DNA of 64,000 nt from Nitrososphaerota archaeon. GTDB lineage: Archaea > Thermoproteota > Nitrososphaeria > Nitrososphaerales > UBA183. Made by a program: the position numbers and the translations under genes. The stretch spans positions 124,001 to 188,000 of the forward strand of contig DAHXUN010000003.1 in assembly GCA_027386095.1 (NCBI GenBank), written 5' to 3'. Under the pieces are notes generated by a model, which did not search any database, had not been told where the DNA came from, and saw only the letters and a program-made list of their open reading frames with translations. This document shows, one piece after another, positions 32,729 through 41,322 of this stretch. Position 1 is the first letter of the stretch. Each line of letters starts with the position of its first letter.

Positions 32729-33571
32729 TTGCCAGTCCGAAAACCCGCAGTTTCAGGCCAGTTCTATCCGTCAGCCCCCGCAGCGCTCTCTGCCCTCATC
32801 GACGAGTGCTACACCCACAGGCTCGGGCCGGGGATGCTCCCCCCCGCCCCCGCATCGGACGCGGGCATCGTAGCAGTGGTGTCGCCGCACGCTGGCTACG
32901 TCTACTCAGGCCCTGTGGCCGCCCATTCATACCACCACGTCTCTTCGCTCCGCAGCCCTGACCTGGCTGTCTTGGTGGGGCCCAACCACTACGGCATCGG
33001 GGGCGGAGTCTCCACCTACGAAGGGGAGTGGGTGACCCCTCTGGGTCGCATGCGCGTCGACGAGGGTGCGGCCGCAGAGCTCGTCGAACTCGCCGGGGCC
33101 GCCGTGGACCCGGAGGCCCACATGCTGGAGCACTCCATCGAGGTGCAGCTCCCGTTCTTGCAGAAGCTCTACGGCGACTCCGTCCCGTTCCTGCCGGTCT
33201 CGCTCCTCTTCCAGGACCAGGACACAGCCGAGGCTGTCGCTTCGGCCCTCGCCCGAATCCTGAGAGGGAGGAGGGCAGTCCTGGTCGCCTCCTCAGACCT
33301 GACCCACTACGAGCCCCCCGCCGTTGCGAAGGAGAAGGACATGGCCCTCCTCGGCGAGGTGTTGAAGATGGACGTCCCGGCTTTCTACTCCGTCCTCGAG
33401 AGGCTAGGCGTCACCGCCTGTGGCTACGGCGCCATCGCCACCGTGATGCTAGCCGCCAGGTCGCTTGGGCTCACCAGGCCAGAGCTCCTAGCGTACGCCA
33501 CGAGCGGCGACACCAGCGGAGACAACGTTCAAGTCGTGGGCTACGGGGCCCTCAGATTCGTAAGCTCTTGA
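32729..33571 (+). CDS. MEMO family protein
   Basis: 280 residues of the MEMO/AmmeMemoRadiSam family, related to class III extradiol dioxygenases. Conserved blocks: RKPAVSGQFYPS, SPHAGYVYSGPVA, VGPNHYGIG, HMLEHSIEVQLPFLQ and ASSDLTHYEP, which include the three histidines of the putative metal site. Biochemical role in archaea is unknown; it commonly neighbours S2 and mevalonate kinase, so it may contribute to the same expression unit. TTG start 9 bp after rps2; the stop overlaps the next gene. Confidence 0.9.
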   Translation: MPVRKPAVSGQFYPSAPAALSALIDECYTHRLGPGMLPPAPASDAGIVAVVSPHAGYVYSGPVAAHSYHHVSSLRSPDLAVLVGPNHYGIGGGVSTYEGEWVTPLGRMRVDEGAAAELVELAGAAVDPEAHMLEHSIEVQLPFLQKLYGDSVPFLPVSLLFQDQDTAEAVASALARILRGRRAVLVASSDLTHYEPPAVAKEKDMALLGEVLKMDVPAFYSVLERLGVTACGYGAIATVMLAARSLGLTRPELLAYATSGDTSGDNVQVVGYGALRFVSS

Positions 33572-34494
33572 GGGCCGTAGCAGAGGCTCCTTCGAAGGCG
33601 ATAGTCACGGGGGAGCACTTCGTGGTCCACGGCGCCTGGGCCCTGGCCGCCGCGCTGCCGAGGAGGGTCAGGGTAGAGGTGAAGGCCGCGAGCTCCTTCA
33701 GGGTGACGTCCCAGGGGTCAGAAGAGGGGCCTCCCGGGGCGGCGCCTGTAAGGAAGGTCGTCAGAGCCGTCGCCGAGGAGTACTCGGCGCGCCAGGATGT
33801 GGCTGTCTCGGTGTCTTCGTCTGTCCCCCGGGGGGCGGGCCTGGGGTCGTCCGCCGCCACCATGGTGGCGCTCGCCGCCGCCCTGTCAGAGTTCCACTCT
33901 CTGGACCTGGGCCTCGAGGACGTGATCCGTCTATCGATGGTCGGGGAGAAGGAGGTCCATGGCCGCCCTTCCGGGATCGACCCTGCCGTCTGCGCCATGG
34001 GAGGGGCGATCATGTTCAGGCCGGGGACCAGGCCGAAGAATGTCCCCTTAGAGGGGAGCCGCTCGCTGGTGGTGTCATACTCTGGGATCAGCAGGGACAC
34101 CAGGGGACAGATAGGGAGGGTATCAGAGACCAAAGACAGGTACCCGGGCTACTTCGCCCGGCTGGCCAGGTCTGTGGGCGACCTGAGCCTGGACGCGGCA
34201 GAGCTCCTCGCCAAGGGGGACGGCGAGGGGCTGGGAGGGTTGCTGACGATGAATCACGCCCTCCTGGGGATGCTGGGTGTGTCCAACCCCACCCTGGACG
34301 GGATGGTCGACCAGATGATATCTGCGGGCGCCTACGGGGCGAAGCTCACCGGAGGAGGCGGAGGGGGGAGCGTGGTCGCGGTCGCCCCCAAGGCAAAGGA
34401 AAAAAGCCTTGTTTCAGGGCTGTCGGCGCGAGGATTCGAGACTTTCATCGCCAAAGTGCCCGTCGAGGGAGTGAAAAGCTGGCTAGAGCACTAG
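33568..34494 (+). CDS. mvk: Mevalonate kinase
   Basis: Phosphorylates mevalonate in the archaeal mevalonate pathway to isoprenoid lipids. 308 residues, GHMP kinase fold: SKAIVTGEHFVVHGAWALAA at the N-terminus, ATP loop SVPRGAGLGSSAATMVAL, RPSGIDPAVCAMGGAIMF, and the C-terminal GAYGAKLTGGGGGGSVVAV. TTG at 33568 overlaps the MEMO stop. It is followed by isopentenyl phosphate kinase and a prenyl synthase, so three steps of the pathway lie in order. Confidence 0.93.
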   Translation: MRAVAEAPSKAIVTGEHFVVHGAWALAAALPRRVRVEVKAASSFRVTSQGSEEGPPGAAPVRKVVRAVAEEYSARQDVAVSVSSSVPRGAGLGSSAATMVALAAALSEFHSLDLGLEDVIRLSMVGEKEVHGRPSGIDPAVCAMGGAIMFRPGTRPKNVPLEGSRSLVVSYSGISRDTRGQIGRVSETKDRYPGYFARLARSVGDLSLDAAELLAKGDGEGLGGLLTMNHALLGMLGVSNPTLDGMVDQMISAGAYGAKLTGGGGGGSVVAVAPKAKEKSLVSGLSARGFETFIAKVPVEGVKSWLEH

Positions 34495-35225
34495 TCGCGA
34501 AGCTCGGGGGCTCCGTGATCACGGACAAGTCGAAGCCCTTCTCGTATCGCCCGGACGTGGTCTCGGCGCTCTCGGAAGAGATAGCCTCCTCCGACCAGAA
34601 GGTCGTCGTGGTGCACGGCGGAGGGTCCTTCGGCCACGTCATCGCGAAGCAGCACGGGATAAGCTCCGACGCCGGCGAGGCGCCTGCGGTGGGGGTCGCG
34701 CAGACGAGAGGGGCGATGTACGAGTTGAACAGGATGGTCTGCAAGACGATGCTGGAGTTCAAGCTAAGCCCGTACCCGTTCTCCCCCTTCGACGCCATAA
34801 GCAGGGCCGGGGGGGCTTCTGTGTCTTCATGGCTGAAGGGCCTCCTCAAGGAAGGGCTGACGCCTGTCACCTTCGGGGACGTCGGGCTGACCCCGTCGGG
34901 ATTCAAGGTGATATCGGGGGACGTGATCATGCAGGAGCTGTCGAAGATGCTGGAGCCGGAGCGGTCCGTGTTCGCCCTCGACGTGGACGGGGTCTACGAG
35001 GAGAACACCAGGGTCATCATCCCCGAGCTGACCCCAGCCAAGGTGAAGCGGATGAAGGCGAAGGAGGGGGACGATGCCACCGGAGGGATGAGGCTCAAGC
35101 TGGAAGTGGCTGCCAAGATAGCCGCGGGAGGGACCAGCGTCTGCTTCGTCTCCGGGTACAGGCGGAACGAGTTCTCCAAGGCCCTCCGGGGGCTGGACTT
35201 CTACGGCACCTTGGTCCGCGCCTAG
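34479..35225 (+). CDS. Isopentenyl phosphate kinase
   Basis: Converts isopentenyl phosphate to isopentenyl diphosphate, the last step of the alternative archaeal mevalonate route. Amino acid kinase fold with VAKLGGSVITDKS, VVVVHGGGSFGHVIAKQHG (with the family-diagnostic His), a glycine-rich TPVTFGDVGLTPSGF segment and ATGGMRLKLEVA. The conserved N-terminal AKLGGS strand requires translation from upstream of the first GTG (34515); no ATG, GTG or TTG exists there, so CTG at 34479 is proposed, overlapping the mvk end by 16 bases. If GTG is used, the protein starts MITDKS and loses its first strand. Confidence 0.88.
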   Translation: MARALVAKLGGSVITDKSKPFSYRPDVVSALSEEIASSDQKVVVVHGGGSFGHVIAKQHGISSDAGEAPAVGVAQTRGAMYELNRMVCKTMLEFKLSPYPFSPFDAISRAGGASVSSWLKGLLKEGLTPVTFGDVGLTPSGFKVISGDVIMQELSKMLEPERSVFALDVDGVYEENTRVIIPELTPAKVKRMKAKEGDDATGGMRLKLEVAAKIAAGGTSVCFVSGYRRNEFSKALRGLDFYGTLVRA

Positions 35226-35249
35226 GTCAGAGGTAGGGACCGGACAGGC

Positions 35250-36281
35250 ATGCCCACCATCCAGGACGAGATGAGGCGCGTGAAGGCGCAGGTAGACCGC
35301 CTGATACTCGACCAGATCCTCCCGAAGTCCAGCCCGATAAAGGAAGTCGACCTCCTCTACCGGATGATGCGGGACTACCCGTCCCGCCCGGCCAAGGGGA
35401 TGAGGCCCTTCCTCTGCGTCACCGCCTGCAGGGCGGCAGGCGGCTCCGAAGGCGACGCTATCCTCACCGCGGCGTGCATAGAGCTCTTCCAGCACTGGAT
35501 ACTCGTCCACGACGATATAGAGGACGGGTCAGAGCTGAGGCGCGGGGAGCCAGCCCTGCACAAGAAGTACGGGGAGGCCCTGGCCCTCAACGCCGGGGAC
35601 GCCCTCCACGCCCGCACCTGGGAGGCGCTCCTGAAGAACAGGGAGCGGATTGGTCCTGATAGGACGTTCGCTGTCATGGAGGAGTTTTCGAAGATGGTCG
35701 ACGAGACGACCGAAGGGCAGCACATGGAGCTGGGGTGGGTCGCTGCCAAGCGATGGGACCTGGGGGAGAAAGACTACTTCGAGATGTGCACCAGGAAGAC
35801 TTCGTGGTACACCGTCGCCAGCCCGTGCAGGATGGGCGCGCTCGTGGCCGGGGCCGGAGCGGACGTGCTGGCGGGGCTGAAGGACTTCGGGACCACCCTG
35901 GGGGTCGCCTTCCAGATACAGGACGACGCGCTGAACCTGGTGGGGGACCAGAAGAAGTACGGCAAGGCGAAGTCTGACGACATACTGGAGGGGAAGAGGA
36001 CCATGATGCTCCTCCACCTCCTCTCTGTGGCGTCCCAGAGCGAGAGGGACAAGGTGATCGCGATCATGAACAAGGGGCGAGCGCAGAAGACTGACGACGA
36101 AGTGAAGTTCGTGCTCTCTGCGATGGAGAGGTATGACGCCGTGGGGTTCGCCAGGAAGAGGGCGTCAGAGCTTCTCAAGCGGTCCCTGGCGACGCTCCAG
36201 AGCATAGACTGGAAGGGGGACGAGGAAGCCGCGTCCCTCCTGGCTTCATTCGCGAGGTTCGCGGTAGAACGGGAATGGTAG
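35250..36281 (+). CDS. idsA: Geranylgeranyl/farnesyl diphosphate synthase (trans-prenyl transferase)
   Basis: Elongates allylic diphosphates with IPP for archaeal membrane lipids. 343 residues; the first Asp-rich motif reads HDDIEDGSELRRG (DDxxD as DDIED) near residue 91, and the second FQIQDDALNLVGD near 226. The chain length of the product cannot be read reliably; an aromatic residue is not obvious at the length-determining position. Ends overlapping gltX by seven bases. Confidence 0.9.
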   Translation: MPTIQDEMRRVKAQVDRLILDQILPKSSPIKEVDLLYRMMRDYPSRPAKGMRPFLCVTACRAAGGSEGDAILTAACIELFQHWILVHDDIEDGSELRRGEPALHKKYGEALALNAGDALHARTWEALLKNRERIGPDRTFAVMEEFSKMVDETTEGQHMELGWVAAKRWDLGEKDYFEMCTRKTSWYTVASPCRMGALVAGAGADVLAGLKDFGTTLGVAFQIQDDALNLVGDQKKYGKAKSDDILEGKRTMMLLHLLSVASQSERDKVIAIMNKGRAQKTDDEVKFVLSAMERYDAVGFARKRASELLKRSLATLQSIDWKGDEEAASLLASFARFAVEREW

Positions 36282-37990
36282 CCGGGTCTCTGGGGGAGGA
36301 GGCGCTCGCCGCAGTGGAGAAGGCGGCCCTGTTGAACGCGGCGAGGCACGGCGGGAGGGCCGAGGTGGGCGCGATCGTAGGCAGGGTCCTTGCCGAGTTC
36401 CCTGAGCTGAGGGCCAGGGCGGGTCTGGTGTCGAAAGAAGCGGCGGCCGCGGCCAAGAGGGTGAACGCCCTCGACGTAGGGGAACAGGAGCGGCTCATCT
36501 CAGAGAGGTACCCGGACGCGGCGGCGCCGGTGGAGAAGAAGGGGCGGGTAGGGCTCCCAGACCTCCCCAACGCCGTGAAGGGAGAGACTGCCTTCCGCCT
36601 CCCTCCTGAACCGTCAGGCTACATGACGGTGGGGCACGCCATGGCATTCACCATCAACTACCTCTACAAAGAGCAGTACGACGGGGAGCTCTGGCTCCGC
36701 TTCGAGGACACCAACCCGAGGAAGGTCCTCCCGCAGTACTACGACAGCTTCCGCCGGGGGATAGGCTGGCTCTCGATAAGGTACGACCACGAGAAGAACG
36801 TGTCGGACGACATGGAGGTCATCTATGAGGCAGGGAGGGAGCTCCTGGAGCAGGGGAGGGCCTACGCATGCTCTTGCGACGAGGCGAAGGTGAAGGAGCT
36901 GCGGTTCGAAGGGACCCCCTGCGAGCACAGGGGGGGCTCTGTCGAGGCGAACCTTAGGGTGTGGGACGAGCTCCTTGCGAAGAAGCACAAGGACGGCGCG
37001 TACGTCGTCAGGTTCAAGGGAGACATGAAGAGCCGGAACTACTCCCTCAGGGACACCAACCTCTTCAGGATCATCTCCCACCCGCACCCGCTCACGGGCG
37101 AGAGGTACTCCCTCTGGCCTACCTACGACCTGGCCAACGCCGTAGAGGACGAGATATGCGGGATAACCCACGTCCTAAGGAGCTCCGAGTTCCGCAACGA
37201 GCTCCAGGCGCAGCTTCGCGAGGCACTGCGGTTCAGGCGGATAGAGGTCATCCAGTTCTCGCGGTTCAACTTCAAAGGGACGCCGGTCTCGAAGAGGCTG
37301 CTCCGTCCGCTCGTCGAGAAGAAGGTGGTGTCGGGCTGGGACGACCCGAGGATGCCGACAATCGACGGCCTCAGGAGGCGCGGCATCATACCGCAGGCGA
37401 TAAGGGAGTTCACCCTCCAGGTGGGCTACACGAAGACCGAGCACGAATACGACTGGAGCATCCTCCTGTCGGTGAACAGGAAGCTCCTCGACCCTCTCTC
37501 GAAGCGTATGTTCTTCGTCCCCGAGCCCGCGAGGCTGGAGGTGGAGGGGGCTCCGATCAAGAAGGCGACCCTCGCCTTCCACCCCCAGAAGGACCTGGGG
37601 AGCAGGACGATCGACACCGAGGGCGAGTTCTTCGTCCCATCGGCAGACCTTGGGACGATGAAGAAAGGGACAGTGTTCCGGCTCATGGACCTTTACAACG
37701 TCAGGCTGACGGCGGAAGGCTCTTCCCCCCGGGGGGAGTACGCCGGGGACGGACTCGTCCCCGACTCGAAGAAGGTCCAATGGGTCACCCGGGCACACTC
37801 GGAGGCGGTGGTCACAGTCCCCGGCGAGCTCTTCTCGGAAGGAGGGGTCTACAACAAGGAAAGCCTGAAAGAGGTGGCAGGATACGTTGAAGAGGCGGCG
37901 TCCGGGCTCTCTCCGGGCGACATCGTCCAGTTTCCACGGTTCGGGTTCTGCAGGCTCGACGCTCCTGCGCGGTTCATACTCGCGGGATGA
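36275..37990 (+). CDS. gltX: Glutamyl-tRNA synthetase (archaeal type)
   Basis: Charges tRNA-Glu, and in archaea usually also tRNA-Gln for the transamidation route. 571 residues: an N-terminal helical region, then the class I catalytic domain, PEPSGYMTVGHAMAFTINY, in which the HIGH motif is changed to TVGH; the second signature region is FKGTPVSKRLLRP, a KMSKS variant. A cysteine pair (YACSCDEAKV) lies in the connective part, and the C-terminal anticodon-binding domain is a beta-barrel type as in archaeal GluRS. Overlaps idsA; the operon ends before the promoter at 38020. Confidence 0.93.
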   Translation: MVAGSLGEEALAAVEKAALLNAARHGGRAEVGAIVGRVLAEFPELRARAGLVSKEAAAAAKRVNALDVGEQERLISERYPDAAAPVEKKGRVGLPDLPNAVKGETAFRLPPEPSGYMTVGHAMAFTINYLYKEQYDGELWLRFEDTNPRKVLPQYYDSFRRGIGWLSIRYDHEKNVSDDMEVIYEAGRELLEQGRAYACSCDEAKVKELRFEGTPCEHRGGSVEANLRVWDELLAKKHKDGAYVVRFKGDMKSRNYSLRDTNLFRIISHPHPLTGERYSLWPTYDLANAVEDEICGITHVLRSSEFRNELQAQLREALRFRRIEVIQFSRFNFKGTPVSKRLLRPLVEKKVVSGWDDPRMPTIDGLRRRGIIPQAIREFTLQVGYTKTEHEYDWSILLSVNRKLLDPLSKRMFFVPEPARLEVEGAPIKKATLAFHPQKDLGSRTIDTEGEFFVPSADLGTMKKGTVFRLMDLYNVRLTAEGSSPRGEYAGDGLVPDSKKVQWVTRAHSEAVVTVPGELFSEGGVYNKESLKEVAGYVEEAASGLSPGDIVQFPRFGFCRLDAPARFILAG

Positions 37991-38019
37991 GCCGTTGAAA
38001 CAGACTCGCCGGCCAACCG

Positions 38020-38026
38020 TTTATAT
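38020..38026 (+). promoter_or_regulatory. TATA box of rpl7ae-rps28e
   Basis: TTTATAT, 36 bp before the ATG of rpl7ae and immediately after gltX. Confidence 0.75.
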
Positions 38027-38061
38027 GCTGGCCGAAACTGGCCCGCCTGGGAGATTGTGAG

Positions 38062-38448
38062 ATGACCCCAGACAAGAGGCCTTACTACATCAAGTTTGAG
38101 ACACCGAAGGAAGTCTCCGAGGCGGCCTACGAGGTCCTCAGGCAGGCGTCCCGGACAGGCAAGGTCCGCAAGGGGACCAACGAGTCTACGAAGGCCATCG
38201 AGAGAGGGCTGGCCAAGCTGGTGGTGATAGCCGAGGACGTGAACCCCCCCGAGGTGGTCGCCCACCTGCCCATCCTCTGCGACGAGAGGAAGATACCTTA
38301 CGTTTTCGTCCCCTCCAAGGACCAGATAGGGCCTGCCATCGGCATCGACGTGTCGACGGCGGCGGCGGCTGTCCTCGAGGCCGGCGAAGGCTCCCAGATA
38401 CTAGAGCAGGTCACCCAAGAGCTTTCGAGGCTGAAGAAGGCCGCATGA
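38062..38448 (+). CDS. rpl7ae: Ribosomal protein L7Ae (eL8)
   Basis: K-turn binder of the 50S subunit, the box C/D and H/ACA RNPs and RNase P. 128 residues; [53 protein letters not shown] is the family hallmark. It could work with Cbf5 and RNase P proteins encoded in this window. Overlaps rps28e by four bases. Confidence 0.96.
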   Translation: MTPDKRPYYIKFETPKEVSEAAYEVLRQASRTGKVRKGTNESTKAIERGLAKLVVIAEDVNPPEVVAHLPILCDERKIPYVFVPSKDQIGPAIGIDVSTAAAAVLEAGEGSQILEQVTQELSRLKKAA

Positions 38449-38663
38449 GCAGCAAGAGGGAAATAGAGACACTCACCCCGGCCGAGGTCGTCCAGATAGT
38501 GGGTAGGACTGGGGTCGCAGGGGAGATAACACAGGTGAGGGTGAAGATACTAGAGGGGAAGGAGAAGGGGCGCATACTCACCAGGAACGTGAAAGGGCCG
38601 ATTCGGATGGCCGACGTCCTCGTGCTCAGAGAGACGGAGCGGGAAGCTCGGAAGCTCAAATGA
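38445..38663 (+). CDS. rps28e: Small ribosomal subunit protein S28e (eS28)
   Basis: 72 residues; [61 protein letters not shown] is a textbook S28e. In most archaea rpl24e, ndk and infB follow directly; here they resume only at 42366, after the tubulin cassette. Confidence 0.95.
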   Translation: MSSKREIETLTPAEVVQIVGRTGVAGEITQVRVKILEGKEKGRILTRNVKGPIRMADVLVLRETEREARKLK

Positions 38664-38739
38664 GCCCCTCCAGCCCCTGTCTGTCCCCTCCCTTCCATCC
38701 ATAGTGCGCGCCCCGACTGTCAGGCGTTCGCTTCGGGCC

Positions 38740-39324
38740 CTAGCTGCGGATAGTCTTCTCGAAGTCCGCCAGGTTGTGGGGCCTGGTGTAAGTCCCGTGG
38801 GTGAGTGTGGCGATGTCTCTGAGCTCCTTCGACGCCTCGTTGGAGAGCTCTATCACGTCTATCTCGACTGGGGAACCCTTCAGCTCGTCGGCTATCGTCT
38901 TGACGGGCTCCCCGTCGTTCCCCCCGTCGCTGATCAGTTTGATCACCTTCTCCTTCCTGATGGAGTCGGAGATGTTGTCGATGCCGTACCTGATCGCGTC
39001 GACCAGCGGGCTCCCCCCTTTGCACTGCAGCTCCTCCAGCCTGTACAGCTCGAGCGAAGCGGGGGCGGGGTTCAGGGGGACCACCACATCTATCTGCGTC
39101 GAGCCCGGGGTCCCCAGCAGCCTGTAGAACGACACCCCCAGCCTTGTCGGCCAAGGGAAGTAGGAGACGGGCCAGTACTCCATGACGAAGTTGAAGAGCC
39201 CCGCCTTGACCATCTTCATCTTGGTCATGCCTGAGGAGTGGAGCTTCCCCCCCATGCTCCTCGAGCCGTCGATGACGAAGAGCAGGTCCTTCGCCTTTGA
39301 CTCGTCATAGCTCAAGCTTGCCAC
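38740..39324 (-). CDS. von Willebrand factor A domain protein with MIDAS
   Basis: 194 residues consisting almost only of a vWA fold. The metal-ion-dependent adhesion site is complete: DGSRS (Asp19, Ser21, Ser23), GGSPL at about 103 with Ser replacing the usual Thr, and ISDGGND with Asp at about 131. No signal peptide or membrane helix, so it is cytoplasmic and probably a protein-binding partner that grips a ligand through the metal. GTG at 39324. It is transcribed divergently from the tubulin gene from what appears to be a shared AT-rich promoter, so the two are expected to act together. Similar vWA genes have been reported beside FtsZ-like families in archaea and bacteria. Confidence 0.85.
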   Translation of the reverse strand: MASLSYDESKAKDLLFVIDGSRSMGGKLHSSGMTKMKMVKAGLFNFVMEYWPVSYFPWPTRLGVSFYRLLGTPGSTQIDVVVPLNPAPASLELYRLEELQCKGGSPLVDAIRYGIDNISDSIRKEKVIKLISDGGNDGEPVKTIADELKGSPVEIDVIELSNEASKELRDIATLTHGTYTRPHNLADFEKTIRS

Positions 39325-39340
39325 CTAGAAGTTGACAAAC

Positions 39341-39350
39341 GTATAAAAAA
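39341..39350. promoter_or_regulatory. Shared divergent promoter of vWA and tubulin genes
   Basis: GTATAAAAAA on the plus strand, TTTTTTATAC on the minus strand, lies 17-22 bp from both starts (39324 minus, 39372 plus). Both directions have a plausible TATA. A ribosome-binding site GAGGTG (39361-39366) precedes the TTG of the tubulin gene. Confidence 0.6.
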
Positions 39351-39371
39351 GATAGCAATAGAGGTGAAACG

Positions 39372-40736
39372 TTGGCGTTCAGGACAGCAAACCAGGCGCC
39401 GCTAGCTCCTAACCCCGTCATCATGGCTTGTATGGGCCACGCGGGAGTAGGCATCGGGGCCGAGGCGTATCGCTGGGTCCTCATCGACGTGGGGGCCGAC
39501 CCCACTGCGCCGACGCTGAAGGGCGAGAAGCAGCAGCTGGAGGTCCTCCGCAGGTACGGAAGCACCATTCTCAGGTTCGGCGCGTCCCTCCACAAGGGGG
39601 AGACGCCTCTCGTCCCTAGGGCGCTGCTCGTTGACCTCGACCCCCGCTCCGCGAATCTCATCCTGCAGTCGTACCCGCAGCTCTTCGCCATGAAGGACAA
39701 GCACGCTGTCTATGGCCTGGGAGGGGCCGCCAGGAACTGGGCCGAGGGGAGGAGCAGGTTCAGGAACGAGATCGTGGGGAAGCAGGACATCGCATCCAGG
39801 ATACAGGCGATCTCGCCCGAGCCGGTGAGAGGGTTCGTGGTCCCGTTCAGCATGGGCGGGGGGACCGGCGGCTCTTTCTCGTCCGAGTTCATGTCGTACG
39901 TGAAGGGGAGCAACGTCCTCGGGCACGCCACCATAGCGACGTTCGGGATACTCCCTGAGTTCGGCTGGGACCCCGTCATCTATGGCCCGGCCCACATCAG
40001 CATAGTGCTCAACCTGGCCTACCAGATCAGGTACTCCGACGCCCCGATATTGATGGACAACAAGGAGCTCAGGTTCCAGGCAGACAGGCTGAAGGACCAG
40101 CTCGACGCACGGTCTTCCATCGTGGACGAGCTCCCCAAGCAGATCCGCGTCGGCTGGCACGACTACAGGAACAAGAACCTGCTGGCAGCCCACGTCATCG
40201 CAGAGTTCATGGATTCGTTCATCCGGGAGACAGAGTGGGATATGTCCAACTACAGGACCTGGCTGGCAGCGAGCAAGCCGAAGTTCGTGGTCCCATGGCT
40301 CATACCTCTCGTCCCGAAGGGGAGCCCCGACATAAAGTCGATAGAGGAGGCGGCCGAGGAAGGGAACGACGGGCTGCTCTTCGACCTCGAACAGGAGGGG
40401 GAGATGGAGAAGGGGAAGACGGACTCCGCCTGCGTCCTGATCAAGTGCGCCGGGAGCGTGGGGGCGGAGGAGAGGGAGTTCTTCAAGAAGATACTTGGCG
40501 AGAAGTACGGCATCCAGGAGAAGAGGGTGATATTCATCAAGATACCCACGATGCCCAACGAGCCGGCGTCAGCGCTCGTCCTCCTCAACATCAAGGGGGT
40601 GGGGAAGAAGCTCCTCCCCATCGTCACAGAGGCGGAGGACGCCTGGGACTCGTACAAGGACGAGTACCAGAACCGGGACCTGACCCACGAGGAGTTCAAG
40701 AAGGCTGTCATCGAAGTCTCGAGCCACCTTGGCTAG
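39372..40736 (+). CDS. Archaeal tubulin (artubulin-like), tubulin/FtsZ superfamily GTPase
   Basis: 454 residues, the length of eukaryotic tubulin (about 450). Nucleotide loop T1 is GHAGVGIG at 22-29 (tubulin GQAGVQIG). VPRA (81-84) and VDLDP (87-91) match VPRA and VDLEP, NWAEG (122-126) matches NYARG/NWAKG, and the tubulin signature GGGTGSG is GGGTGGS (163-169). SDAPILMDNKE near 222-232 matches SDCAFMVDNEA, keeping the base-contacting Asn. The catalytic T7-loop acid appears as Asp290 in EWDMSNY, followed by PKFVVPWLIPL, equivalent to PRIHFPLATYAP. FtsZ lacks several of these. Expected to form GTP-dependent filaments. TTG start with a good ribosome-binding site; 7 bp before a coiled-coil gene. 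Confidence 0.85.
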   Translation: MAFRTANQAPLAPNPVIMACMGHAGVGIGAEAYRWVLIDVGADPTAPTLKGEKQQLEVLRRYGSTILRFGASLHKGETPLVPRALLVDLDPRSANLILQSYPQLFAMKDKHAVYGLGGAARNWAEGRSRFRNEIVGKQDIASRIQAISPEPVRGFVVPFSMGGGTGGSFSSEFMSYVKGSNVLGHATIATFGILPEFGWDPVIYGPAHISIVLNLAYQIRYSDAPILMDNKELRFQADRLKDQLDARSSIVDELPKQIRVGWHDYRNKNLLAAHVIAEFMDSFIRETEWDMSNYRTWLAASKPKFVVPWLIPLVPKGSPDIKSIEEAAEEGNDGLLFDLEQEGEMEKGKTDSACVLIKCAGSVGAEEREFFKKILGEKYGIQEKRVIFIKIPTMPNEPASALVLLNIKGVGKKLLPIVTEAEDAWDSYKDEYQNRDLTHEEFKKAVIEVSSHLG

Positions 40737-40743
40737 GTAAGAG

Positions 40744-41280
40744 ATGAACCTCACAGAACTGGAGGTTGCAGCCGGGAGGCTGCTTGAAGAGCAGAAGAGG
40801 CTGAAGACCATCGAGAGCGAGCTCGAAGTGCTCTCGCAGGAGATCAAGCAGGACCCGAAGAGGAACGAGAAGGACCAGGCGTTCTACGCCCTGATAGGCC
40901 TCGACTGGTCCGACCCGGGGCACCAGGACAGGGCGGCGACCTTGAGGAAGGAGCGCGAAGACGTCCTGGACTCCATCCGCGAGGTGCACGAGCAGATGCT
41001 CGGCGGGCTCAGCTCGGGGAGCCTGGTAGTCCCTCTGGACCCGGCCCCCATCGCCGGGGAGGGCTCCTTCACCTTCAGGTTCAGGTCCGGTGCGACCTTC
41101 CCGAAGTCGGTCGAAGAGCTCTCTGCGATGCTCGGGATCCCCGCCCCGCTCAGGCTGGGGGACGTGACTATCTCCGACGACAGGGTGGTTGTCGCCGAGT
41201 CAGACGAATATTTCGCCAAGAAGAAGCTCGTAGACGCCTTCGAGGACCTGAGGAAGGCGGTCAAGCGGAAGCTCTCCTAG
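40744..41280 (+). CDS. Coiled-coil protein of the tubulin cassette
   Basis: 178 residues, not recognised. Residues 1-32 (LTELEVAAGRLLEEQKRLKTIESEL) and 60-85 (HQDRAATLRKEREDVLDSIREVHEQML) form two coiled-coil-prone helices. A compact region with FTFRFRSGATFPKSVEELSAMLG follows, ending with a charged helix. No membrane segment. It starts seven bases after the tubulin gene and is surely co-transcribed, so a regulator, adaptor or cap for the filament is a reasonable guess. Confidence 0.7.
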   Translation: MNLTELEVAAGRLLEEQKRLKTIESELEVLSQEIKQDPKRNEKDQAFYALIGLDWSDPGHQDRAATLRKEREDVLDSIREVHEQMLGGLSSGSLVVPLDPAPIAGEGSFTFRFRSGATFPKSVEELSAMLGIPAPLRLGDVTISDDRVVVAESDEYFAKKKLVDAFEDLRKAVKRKLS

Positions 41281-41322
41281 ACGAAGGGCGGGGATGCTCC
41301 TCCCAGTATCCGGTACGGTCAG

